From NCBI GenBank assembly GCA_030704615.1, contig CM060732.1:13826001-13890000 (forward strand): a stretch of DNA of 64,000 bases. Reading direction: 5' to 3'. This stretch comes from Takakia lepidozioides. Taxonomy: Eukaryota; Streptophyta; Takakiopsida; Takakiales; Takakiaceae. The position numbers were made by a program, and so were the translations under genes. Of the stretch, positions 20,141 to 31,092 are shown piece by piece (the stretch's first letter is position 1; every line of letters begins with the position of its first letter). The notes under the pieces are model-generated. The model was given only the letters and a program-made list of their open reading frames with translations. It had not been told where the DNA came from and ran no database searches.

Positions 20141-22397
20141 CAGGTACATAAATTTTTCTCTCATTCCATCCGGAGCCATTCAAAGGGTTCCACCATTCTT
20201 CCTAGCATGGAGGATACCTGGAGGACGTGGTACGATGTACACATAAGTCATGGCGAAGGAGTGACATGCCGAGCATTTGGTGGACTGTCCCTGGTATGTG
20301 GATCTCCCAAGTGGGACCGTTGACCTGTCGGAGGTTAACTTGAAGAAGGAAGCAAATGCCCGGGCTATCAAGGCGCATTTGGATCCCTAACCAAAGGACG
20401 CGGCAAAACTGAAAGCAGAGGAGGCCGCAAAGCATAAAGTACTAAAAAAGTCGGCCAAGGCGACAGTGTTGGCCAAGGACCAGATGGAGAAGCAGGAAGT
20501 TGAGTAGCCCAAGGAGAAGAGGAAAAGAACGTGCAAACAGGGGCAAGAGACGAAGAGTCCCACACCCAAGAAGAAGAAGCAGCAACATACTCAGCCAGAG
20601 GACGAGGATTCCGACGACGATTTCCAGCAGGATAACACCCAGGCAAGAGAAAACGAGATTGAAGAAGGCGATGGAGGCCCACCAGGGGAAGGGGAAGAGG
20701 AAGGCCACTGGCAATGAAGGACACTCCTGGCTACACAAAGATGATGGGGTATTTTTTGGCGATGAGCCATGGTAAGAAGAGCACAGTCGGGGGCAGGACG
20801 GTGAAAGCATGATCCTTGTGGATATCCCGGATGGGTAGGAGATAGTGGGACTGGGCTCAGTCCCGTGGTGGAACAAGTACGACAAAAGAAACTGGAGCCA
20901 CACATTTGGGTTCGCGGCCAATATGTTGGACGACGACGGCTGTATTGTTGTGCTAGCAGCCGATGGAGACGTCACTGCGAATGATGTCAAAGTATGGACG
21001 GAAAAAAGTGCAGCACCCATCCTGAAGAAGATCTAGACTTGCATCAATACGTAGGGTGTAGTATTCAACGAGGGTTACAAGGTATGTTGCGCTTTTCCTC
21101 TCTTCTACCAATTTCGGCGCCAAAATTGCTCATGTACGTGTCGACGACCTCTGACTTTTTGCCTTCCTTGTTTGCAGACTTTTATCTTTCAGGCATTCTG
21201 CTTCGTGAAGGAACATTCGAAATTCAAATTATGTCCAGCAGGCCGACTTGTTGACTCCACAGTTGATCCAGTGGAGTATAACGTCATCTTCAACCATGTG
21301 GGAGAGAAGGACATGCCATGCGACTTGGCGGGCAAGCCTTGGAGGTATGGCAGGACCAGGAGTCCTGCATTCATCCAGACGCTCATGGAAACATACATGG
21401 ATGTTGAAGGCAGGGTCCTCAACGTCACTGCAAATACAGGTCAGACCATCTTGAAATTGCGGCACCGAAATTGATGCGTCTGCCGATTGTATTCGTGCGT
21501 GAGGAAGCGAGTCTTTCTGGTATTGACATTAGCTTTGGTTCCCTCGTATCCATTCGCAGGTCCGTGTATGTGGGCGGGGAGGGTGTCCAACCAATTTGTG
21601 TTCTCATTTGAGGGGATACGGCCTTGTACGATTTCAATTTGGCGGGCCTGCAGCGTCTGCCTCCAATTGAGCAGCCGAACAACGCAAAACAGGAGGTGGA
21701 AGGTGAGGAAGAGGAAGTGCAGGAAATTCGTCCGATTTCGAGACGCCCGAAGCCGCTTCCTGCAATGCCTGTCTTCGAGTGAGTTGCACCATCGTAAGTG
21801 TATTGGTTTCGGTTGTAGGGACCATGCAACCTGCAGATGATTCCATGTTTGATTATTCTCATCTGCTTGATTGTTTTGTTGTGCATGCACTCAGCCTTGC
21901 AGAGTCGTCCGACGAGGAAATGGTGGGAGACTTGCCCGAATTGGACCCGGTTGCAGAGGAGGAGACGGAATTGCATCGGCCATTCTTTGCCAGAAAAATG
22001 TTTCTTGCAAGTCCCCAGAAGCCCTTTTTTTCTACCATCCTATGCAGACACGGCTGCTAGAGAAGCCATCGGGAGGGAGGAGAGGCCTAATCAGTTCGAG
22101 CAGTTGATATTCGAGAAGGAGCAGAGAATTATAATGAGGCATGAGGCCAAACATGGAATTGTGAAAGGCAGAGTAGGCAAGTTCGTCATAGAATCCGCGT
22201 CTGAGAGTGAGGGGGATAATGAGGACAGTTCCGTACCTAGGTGGATAGTTCCAGCTGGTGAGGATGGTATTTTTGAGGGGAGGGCTGCTGAGAGTAACAG
22301 CGGTCGCAGTAGCAAAGGATCGGAGGCAGGTGAAGGGCAGCCTTCCTTGCATGAGGCCGATGATGCATTGGATAGTGATCACGGATCCTCGCCATAG
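20141..22397 (+). pseudogene. Beta-class amino-methyltransferase-like gene of element Z (decayed)
   Basis: The first part is Lys-rich then acidic ('KKKKQQHTQPEDEDSDDD') with stops near 20389 and 20506. From about 20810 comes 'ILVDIPDG', then 'VPWWNKYDKRNWSHTFGFAA' and 'NMLDDDGCIVVLAADGD', placed like motif IV and the following strand. After an intron with a palindrome (21116), the exon 21179-21440 ends 'GRTRSPAFIQTLMETYMD' and 'GRVLNVTANTG'. After a second palindrome-bearing intron comes 'PCMWAGRVSNQFVFSFEG', giving motif I and the next AdoMet strand. The order IV...X-I matches beta-class N6-adenine/N4-cytosine methyltransferases. One base lost near 21617 shifts the frame. DPPY is not intact (DIPD), so activity is doubtful. 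Confidence 0.55.
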
Positions 22398-22632
22398 TAC
22401 AGTCTCATTTCGATCCTTCTGTTGTACAGTTCTTAATCCCTTAATGAATAAAAATGGCAACTTTGGAAATCATTGTGTTCAGACTCTGCATGTCACATTC
22501 CCAACATCTTCAATATAATACTACAAGCAAAAGAAATATAAAGTAAAGTAAAGTAACGTACAAGTAATATATGCACAGCACAAAAGGGTGCACTTGATGC
22601 CTTGAAAAGACGGTTCTTTATCCCATTCGACT

Positions 22633-22949
22633 TTGGTATTTCGACGCCGGAATACCACGGCGCAAAATGGAAGTTTGGTATCCCACCAGAACGCAATCCG
22701 GTGGGACCATGCTGTTTTCATCCTCATGTGCTATTTCGGCGCCGCAATAGGCACGTTCGAGGCACGAAATGGAATGGTGTGGTGGGAAATTTGTCGATAT
22801 TACGAGTTCTCCATTTTGAGAAGGTCGGATGCACATTCCAAATGAATGCCCACACAATGGGTTTTTTATTGATCCACATGAGTTGCATGTGAAGCATGTT
22901 AACTGCACTGATGGTTCATGCAAATCTAAAGCATTCTGAATGAAATCCA
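22633..22949. other. Non-coding part of Z with two palindromes
   Basis: This stretch after the methyltransferase-like gene holds palindromes centred near 22646 and 22741, with outer arms GGTATT/AATACC and CTATT/AATAG. I see no convincing coding text. Confidence 0.6.
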
Positions 22950-23687
22950 CTAAGTGAACGGAACTTCGACTGGTCTAAAGACGAGCTCATGAGTCATGGG
23001 GCTCCTCCAGGTAAACTGGATTGCAGCTGTTGTCGCGCCCCTGTTCAAGTTGACCACAATGTCGTGCCCTTCAATCAAACCACCATGGAATAGCTTTACT
23101 GTGGGCCCGCAGTCTCCATGTGTTTTGTCCTCCATCCCAATGCAAATGTCCCCATACATCGGATAAGAGGAGCGGAGTCATTCAGGAGTATACGTCTCTT
23201 GGATGGAGTTCTCCCAGGTCCACTGGCAGCAGTTCCACCGCCAAAGCATAGCCGTGCGTACTCTGCACGGCTGCCCACTGAATGTGGGAAAATTGGAGTC
23301 AAGGATGTGCAGGAGCCACGGACTGGACAAACCAAAATCCTCATCCCACTCGAAAGCGTAGTAGCCTGGCAAATACTCCAGTGCTATCAATGATTCCCGC
23401 TTCGCCCCAGAATCGTCTGTGATATGTCTCAGCCAAATAAGGACGTTTCCCGATTTCGGCGTAAACAGTTCATAATCCAAGCTTCCATAAGGGCAGTCGT
23501 CCTGGTTCCGGAAGCACGACATCCTTGCAAAGGAGGGGCGTAGGTGGTCTGTAGTGTTGAACCATAATGACGTCGCACAGTCCACCCAAGATATTTGAAC
23601 CTCCCCCTCAGGGCGGATGAGCACTGGCGGTTCCAACAATGGAGCCACTGGAACAAAGGTGCCACCTGGCCGCCTGTCATCCCGCAA
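22950..23687 (-). pseudogene. Unrecognised protein fragment of element Z
   Basis: A 169-aa frame (23178-23687) reads 'VQISWVDCATSLWFNTTDHL' and 'YELFTPKSGNVLIWLRHITD', then shifts near 23170 into 'HDIVVNLNRGATTAAIQFTW', ending 'MTHELVFRPVEVPFT'. It has Trp-rich, beta-like text and no motif I know. A small region upstream (23690-24000) contains three palindromes. It may be an accessory protein of the element; the function is unknown. Confidence 0.4.
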
Positions 23688-24299
23688 CCTCTATATCCCG
23701 CAACGTCTATATCCCGCTCCCGCCGGATGAAAATCAGCGCGTCAATGCGATCCGCGTGTCAAGGTGGATAATGAATTTGTAAATTAGTATTCCGGCTCAA
23801 GAACTCGATAAGATACGTACGAAGTATACCCCCACTAGTTTGCCAATTTCAGTGCCGAAATAGGCCGGTCTAACATTGCTATTTCGGCGCCAAAATTGAG
23901 TAGTCCGAGTTGGCTATCCCGACTCCGCCGGCGTCATGCAGTTTTCATCGGGCAACGTGCTATTTCGGCGCCGCAATAGGCAGGTTGGAGCCGGGACGCC
24001 GGTGGTTGTAGCACGATTTCTTCCCGTAATGTCGTGGCACCTTCTCTGTCTAGCCCCTTGGTGGAGGCTAAACATTGTTCAAACAGTCAGCTTGGATCGG
24101 CTGTGTGGATAGCCGTTGCCGGCCAATGGGGGCACGTATGCTCATAGCCCCAGAACGAGAGAACAGAGGCTGTTCCGCATTGGGTTTTCAATGTTTGCAT
24201 CTCCGTGTTGAAACACCGAGAGTGATTACTTGTCCATCTCCATTCCCGGTGGGCGCACACTTCCGAAATGCAGCCCTGTGAAAATGCCACCTGCATTCG

Positions 24300-24882
24300 A
24301 CGGAGCGGGATTCGAGGTTCGCAATTGTGTGAGCCGGAGATGGGAGACATTATGGTGGAGTTGGAGTTCACTGAAGGTACACGCAGGGTGACGAGTTTCC
24401 GAGCACTTTTGTGGGATTCTGTTTGGGTGAGGCCTGGCAGTTGACAACAGTGGATATTTGTTGTGCGAGATAGACCTGCAAGACGAAATGTCTCTTCATC
24501 ATGATGTTGCGGCGAGTTCTTGAGACCTTACTACCATAACTATACTGCACCTCCACAGTATTTGCTCCCGGATAGGGCTCTTGAGTTGCTCAATCACTCT
24601 TCTGGGCCAGGGAATATGTTGTTGACACTAAGGGAGAATCGGAACAGGTTTGTTCTGGATGTTTGTGCATTTCACGACGCTGTGGAGGAGCTCCCACCTG
24701 GCCTCCAATATCTGCATGTTTTCACGAACCTGACCTCTATAGATATCTTGTATCTTCATGTGCGCCATCTGAATCCAAAAAACGACAATGCGCAGTGGAC
24801 GACTACCGCGCCACTCCTAATTCTCGACCTGTGGTTCAACGAGTCCGTGGTTCGTGTTGTGGATATCAACGTAGCAGCATAG
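24300..24882 (+). pseudogene. Unrecognised protein fragment of element Z
   Basis: The open part (24520-24882) reads 'LRENRNRFVLDVCAFHDAVE' and 'GLQYLHVFTNLTSIDILYLH', ending 'DLWFNESVVRVVDINVAA'. The same frame extends upstream to about 24300 through two stops ('MGDIMVELEFTEGTRRVTSF'). The ending resembles that of the opposite-strand fragment at 22950-23159, so the two could be diverged relatives. No known domain is recognised. Confidence 0.4.
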
Positions 24883-25459
24883 ATCAATGAAGGCTCCACA
24901 TAAAGGGTAATTGTTAAGGATCATTGTGGGGGGTGATTGGAGGACACAAGGTCCGGGATATGGTAGTTTCGGAGGTTTCTTATGGAATCCATTTGGCTGC
25001 ATTGGTCCATTTCTGAGGATGGAAGTTCGGAGTTGTTGCTGTACAAAATAAAAACATGGATTTGCTGATGTTTGTATTTCGAGCGTGTATGGCAATTTTC
25101 TGGCATGTCAATGTGGGGTTGATGTTGTGTTGAGTGGGGTCTGCAAGTTCAAGTGTCTTCTGACCCTAAACATGTTACCCTAGCAGTACAATGGCTTGTG
25201 AGGGCTACAAGTTTGTGTCTCTTTCCTGTCCTGCACAATGTTTTTCAGTCGTGACGGGGAATAACGGTGCCGAAATACCTCATTCCGCATCCGCATCCAG
25301 AAGAAAAAGAACCTATTACCGAGGTTTGAGGACCTAATACAGTCAATAAAGGCACGAAAATTCCAATTCCGCGGATGCCCGCTCATGAGCTCATGAGCTC
25401 ATGGGCTCATGGGCTCATGGGCTCATGGGCTCATGGGCTCATGAAATAGTAAACCTCCA
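24883..25459 (+). repeat. Right terminal region of Z copy 2 with octamer array
   Basis: No coding text is visible. A palindrome is centred near 25268, followed by sequence matching 1360-1548 and by about eight GCTCATGG units at 25380-25443. The common terminus GAAATAGTAAACCTCC ends at about 25459, where a different repeat family begins. Confidence 0.7.
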
Positions 25460-26218
25460 GGAAAGTGTCCAAAAATAGGTAATAGAGATGAGGAGAAGCT
25501 ATGGAAGAATACTTTTCTGACCCCAGACAATGGTGGGACAACCGAGGCAAAAAGGTGTATGCCTGTTGGAAGCAGACGCAAGTCAGCATAGGAACTAGTG
25601 TGATAAGTAGGTTGGGGTGTTTGTTGGAAGAGTTCTAGGCTGTCATTGTCAGTTGCCAGCAGCAAGGCAAGGATGTATGCATGATCTGTGCAGAGGCATG
25701 GATAGCTGAAGGAGCAGGGATATAGTGTGGGTCCAAATTCATCCAAGAAGGCCGGATTTGGAAGGCACCTTCTTCAACACATTTCACCCTGTTTTTTCCT
25801 CTTATCAGAATCGGCCCTAAATTTCCATGTTGAATTCTGCAAGTTAGCTGGTTGAGTGACATGACACTGTCAATGTCACAACAGGAAAGTATCTAGAAAC
25901 GGGTAACAGAGACGAGGAGAAGTGGAATGAATATTTTTCTGACCCCAGTCAATGGTGCGACAATCAAGGCAAGAAGGTGAATGCCTGTTGGATTATAGAG
26001 AGTAGCAGATGTAATTGAGCATAGGAACTAGTGTGATAAGCTGAGTTGGGTGCTTCCTAGAACAAATCTAGGCTGTCATCGTCAGCTGCTAGCAGCAAGG
26101 TCAGGATGTATGCATGATTTGTGCAGAGGCATGGATAGCTGAAGGAGCAGGGATAGAGTGTGGGTGCAGATTCACCCAAGAGGGCCGGACTTCAAGCTCC
26201 AGAGTGTAGAGCATATGG
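25460..26218. repeat. Dispersed repeat R2, two tandem copies
   Basis: Copy one (25460-25855) and copy two (about 25884-26218) share 'AATAGAGATGAGGAGAAG'-like text, 'CTGACCCCAGWCAATGG' and 'GGATAGCTGAAGGAGCAGGG'. Related copies are at 53185-53510 and 54995-55150 inside CACTA1, and a piece in reverse orientation is at 43750-43825. No protein is recognised. Confidence 0.7.
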
Positions 26219-26228
26219 CTTACAAAAG

Positions 26229-26478
26229 TTGGGGCAAAGGCATACATCCAGAGCTGATAGTTGAAATGGAATGCAAAATGAACGAAACATCATGGTGGTA
26301 AGTGGCTTCCCTTGGATTGTACAAATATGGAACACTTCTATGGTTTAGAGTAATTGGGGCAAAGGTATACAACCAGAGCTGATAGTTGGGGTGGAGTTCA
26401 AGGTAAACGAGACATTGAGCACGTTGGAGAGTGACATCCCTTGATGGTGTAGCTTCATATTTGTTTTGGGTTGTTTGT
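26229..26478. repeat. Tandem duplication of ~125 bp
   Basis: TTGGGGCAAAGGYATACA begins at 26229 and again at 26354. Both copies continue with 'CCAGAGCTGATAGTTG' and then diverge. No coding role is apparent. Confidence 0.65.
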
Positions 26479-28739
26479 TGGGTGAGTGACGTTCGCTGGC
26501 TGATCGTAGGCACCGTGCACATACTCCGAAACAGAGAGCCACGCAGTGAGCCTGGAGTCCAGATTAGCAACTCTATTGCAACACCCATCAAGTATGTCCA
26601 CCCAATCAGGATTGGTGGTGTTAGCAAAGTCCGGGGTCTGCACTGCATAGGGCATATAGTGAGGAATAAAACATGAGAGTTTTAAGTATAGGGCTTGAAA
26701 GTAGCGTGCTGGAGTATGACACAGCAGAAGACATATAATTTGGCAAGAATGACACTGGGGGAACTGCCAGCTGAGATTATCAGTAACAGGTCCATGACCA
26801 GTGTGATAGAGGTTTCGAAGAGGAAGCATACAACATTGACTTCGCATAATACAGAGTATGAGAGAGATTTCATGGAAGGAGTATTCAAGAAGTTGACTTT
26901 AAAGAGTACAGTGTATGGCAAACGCACCATAGAGGTGATTTTCAAGGACAACTTCATATAAATTGCAGCATGAAGAGCACAATTATGTGATCCTGAGTAA
27001 GTCCAATTTATAGTAACAGTATGAGGAGCCCTAGTAGTTCTTGTAATTGAGAGGGAGGGGGTAGTTACCTTGGTATGTGTAGGAAGTAACATGTGGCCCC
27101 TGTAGATTACAGTGTTTGAGGGGGAGACTAGCTATTTCTAGGTGGTTCCATGGCATATAAAGGTGAGACCTAGGTGTAGAGGTGTGAGAGTATACATGGG
27201 AATGAGTGAGGTGCGGGAAGACATGGTTCATGCGCATTATAGAGCGAGTAATAGAGCAGTAAAGGAGGGAGTAGTATGGTGTGACCAATAAGCATTATGG
27301 TGAGCTACCCGTGATAATTTGGAACAGAATGTACGCTCGGCCTCTATGTTAAGCTGATAAACATCATTCACTTGTATGAGTAGATGTACGAGGTTACCTG
27401 TGCTGGAGTTGGGCGGGTTGGAGGACTGGTACATACGCCACATTTGCATGCAGTCTGCAACGAGTTGTGTTGAGGTAATCGGCCTATATAAGTCATGGGC
27501 AGAGATGGGCCTACCAGGAGTAACATGTTGGCACTTGGACATTTTTGTGGAGCTTGGGAGGTGTCCGTTATGGTGGGGGATATTATTGTGCGAGACACAG
27601 CTTTCCCGAACCAGTGCCAAGAGGCTAAACCCTTAACGACACCAAGTAGTCGATCTCCAGCCGCTATAAGCAAGGGTTCCAAACGCCATAGTGAGTTGTT
27701 CCAAGAGCTTTCCTGTGACGATCTTTCAAAGATAGAGATGGATCTGAGATGGGAGGGGCGGAGGGTAAGATAGCTGGGGGCAGGAACAATAGAAACAGAT
27801 GGCTTCCGCATAGACATGCTCCCTGGTTTTCCAAAGGCAGACTTGTTCCTCGTCTGCTTGGACTTGCCTCTAAGGTAGATGAACCTATTCTGGCTCATTT
27901 AAGAAACACAGCAGAATTGAGAGATGCACCTTGGGTACTGATATTTTTCTAACGTTGGCAAATGTAAATCAGAATTATTGCAAAAAACAAAAATGACAAA
28001 TGACAAAATCCGTAATATTGGCAAATATCCAAAGTGAGAATACATAAAATACCTATTGTGGGCCAGTAGAGGGTATTATTTTGGACCAAAGGTCAACCCA
28101 ACAGTGACGGATTAATGTCCTTAAAATGAAGGCTTTTAATCCCTTTACTGACTAATCTGTACTTAAAATGTGATCAAAGTTATGCTAGCAAACTGCTCAT
28201 CCAATTATGTAAAATAAACCTTTCACTCCTAAGAAACTGATCTCGAATAACTATTGAACCTATCCATCTCCATATGCATGGGGGCCCACCACCGTCCCAA
28301 AAGTGACCACGACCTGCATAAAACTACTCCAGTGGAGTGTAAAAAGTAATCATTGGCTTTCTAAAATTGAACAAGATGGAACTCAAATGTGGTCAGTCAT
28401 CATGACATGCGATCCTTACACCTAAATTGTTTGGAGGCGTTCCCAAATGTGACTTAGTACTTCTCTCTAACTCTGCAGTAGTATTTGAAATATGGACCGT
28501 CAGTAATTATTGATCTATCCACTAAGTGTTGTCATTATGATCATCTTTGAGTTAAAGAGGTTTACTACAGTTATCATTCTGGCCCAGCACATGATCTAAT
28601 CTGAACCACTCGTAATGAAAGCGCCTTTCAGAGTTCGCATCTGTTTGGTTTAATGTATTTTTCTAGGGGTCCATTTTAGAAAGTGGTTTGAATTAGGTTC
28701 ATCTACCTTAGTACGCCACAGTGCCACATCGACCTGGCC
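26479..28739. other. Region without recognisable genes
   Basis: Open frames exist on both strands; the longest is 27368-27898, minus, 176 aa. None shows a known motif, and the opposing frames overlap each other. The sequence is AT-rich after 27950. I see no element ends. Confidence 0.5.
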
Positions 28740-31092
28740 GTGGATGAAGACTTGGAGGATGATTGCTCCAATTCTCGTGACATAGACTATGCTTTCAAAG
28801 AGTTGAGGCCGCTGCTGCACATTAGTCTTGGCCGGAACACACCCAAGCAGGAAGGTTTATGGCCTATGATTGAGACTAATTCATCATCCTTTAGTAAATC
28901 TAACGTAATTTCCATGCTTGGACAAAACTCATCAGGAGCAGGCCGTTTCTTGTGGTCACTTGTGGGGTCGTAGTGTATTGCGACGGTGGGGGAGGAACTT
29001 GGAGGCTTGTTGAAGCTCCTGGTTCTCGTGATGTCATACCACAGGTGCTGAGTGTGCACAGTTGAAAAAACCATATAAGACTCTCTCTTGGCAAGTTGGA
29101 GTACTGGGTAGAATTTGCGGAATCATTGGGATATTTTGGCTTGTCTCCAATGCAAGAGCAGATCAGGGTCATGAGCAGCATGTACCAGACAGCTGCCTGC
29201 GTGTAACGCATGGTGGGGAAGTTCGACCCGACGGCCATCGGAAGCAACGTTGAAACGGAGCTGGAAGGCCTTGCTGAGCACCAAACTGGATTGAAAAAAT
29301 GCCAAAATCACCTTGATAGCTTCTTCAGCTCAAGAAGCAGACCAAGGTCGCGGGGAGCCTTTCCTTAATCCTTGGACTTGATAATAAAAAGGCTTGGAGT
29401 GTTGAGTGCAGGTCGTGCAATAACAACTGGTCCAAGGTCAAATAAATCAAATCATTGCGAGGAGGAGCCCGTAAGGACTACCAAGGAAAACCTATGAGGT
29501 AGTCCGCCGCCAACGCAGTGTCAACTGTGTAACGAGCGGGCAAACTCCAAGCTGTAGAAATCAATTAATGATCATGCAGATAGATAGAAGCATTGTAAAG
29601 AGCAGCAAGATCGCTACATCTGCATAAGAAGTGAACTAAGTCACACAACTTAAGCCCGGAGATAAAAATGTCTAAAGTGGGGGAGACAAAATGAAATGAG
29701 GCTATAAAACAGTGAGAATAAGCACAATAAGAGCATGAAGCGGCGGGTTTGGCTATAGCAGATAGTGAGTACTAAATAGGAGGAGCCGCCTGTCAAGGGT
29801 AGTAAAAAACACTAGGGATCGGGGGAGGATAGCGGAACCCTATAGAATAGCGGTTAGCAAGAGATTTAGCAGAGAGTTGAGCGGGAGAGCCGTTTGCAAG
29901 ATACCATGTCATGCTTAGAGATCATCAACTCTCAGCCCTTTCATATGATTACACCTTGAAGACTTCAATGTATATGAAATCTAAGGCTGGGCGGGTGGGA
30001 TTTTGTAACAAACCCATCACCCTAGTTGCAAACCCTTTTCTGGAAAAAATGGAACTCAAACAGGTATGTGGATATTAGGCTGTGTTACCTTTCAAACATA
30101 CAGCCTATGTGCTAGTACTATGCCAGCAGAGATAAATTCAGACAGAGCATATTTGCAGGTCTGGAAGTGGTATTCCGGCACCATAAATCCTTCAAAGCAA
30201 GAAAACCACAGTAAGCATAATCAGAACCAAATAGATATTGCCAAGTCACATCCCCAATGATTTGGGGAAGCTTTAGAAAACAGTTTGTAATCTAAGAAGC
30301 CCTACAAGAGAATTACTTGGCAATTTCTAAGCTAGAAATAGCATATACATGCCTGTTTTTCATTCAAAGGGTGGTTCCAAAATGATCCTTGGTAGCTTAA
30401 AACAGATAGTATGTAGTCTGTAAAAGCCTTCAAAACATTTTGCTTGGTAATCCTTAAGTCAAAATGTGATGAGCAGATCTGTCTTAAGCTCAATAGTCAT
30501 GTCTAAAAGTACTGCCTGATACTTCCTAAGTTAAAACAGCAGAAGATGGCCTATTTTAAACAAAATGTATAGTTTCAGAAATACTGTTTGGTAGACCTAC
30601 AGCAAACAGTGTGAGCTCTGAAAACAACATAAGCAGGACTGTCTTAAACTTAGTGGGTAGGTCCTGAACTACTGCATGGAATGGACAATTCCAAGTCTAG
30701 AGAGTGTAGCCCATTACCTTATCACCAGAAACTCATCTTGAATCAAAAACTGGCGTGGGTATGGTATCCCAGAACCATAGTAGAATGCTTTCACTGTATC
30801 CCAAGAGTCCTTAAAGAATGTTTGTTTGCTAAAGGCTCATCATATGCTTCCACTACCAGCAAACAGAAGCTGGTTGCAAAACCCAAAAAAACAACAGCAA
30901 AGAGTAGTTCGGTTGAAAGTAGTTCAACATCACTCGTTGAAGCAGTGTGTAGCAGCAGCCGCATCTCCTGCAATTACTAGGTCACATGCAAGCTTCAAAA
31001 TTCATGTCAAGTGAAGATCCTCACTTGGTCCCATCACAAGCCCCCACAAAAACCATCAGGTTAGTGAGGATTGTGGAACTGTAGTGCAAAAA
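28740..31092. other. Sparse region with short ORFs and diverged repeats
   Basis: A short plus-strand frame at 28740-28973 (78 aa, acidic) matches nothing I know. From 30250 to 30900 loosely repeated phrases such as 'TTGGTAATCCTTAAGTCAAAA' and 'CTGATACTTCCTAAGTT' recur at about 80-100 bp. The rest shows no feature. Confidence 0.4.

Larger units (their letters stand above)
14920..25459. mobile_element. Element Z, copy 2: transposase-like and methyltransferase-like element
   Basis: About 10.5 kb of related sequence carries a minus-strand transposase-like gene, a plus-strand methyltransferase-like gene, two further unrecognised gene fragments and 19 of the 23 GGCGCC palindromes. The right end matches the end of copy 1 at 1548. 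The left end is cut by LTR B at 14919. The transposase-like gene puts it with class II elements, but the terminal inverted repeats cannot be checked because one terminus is missing. Both large genes are decayed. Confidence 0.6.

Noticed and set aside
1104-25271. Palindromes as plain E2F promoter sites of host genes
   Set aside because: Most copies read TTTCGGCGCC, not a strict E2F site, and they sit in introns of a mobile element. E2F binding is kept only as a possibility for the TTTTGGCGCCAAAA variants.
27368-27952. Opposing 176-aa and shorter frames as host genes
   Set aside because: Open by chance on both strands, no conserved motif, no splice or promoter support. Kept only as an unassigned region.
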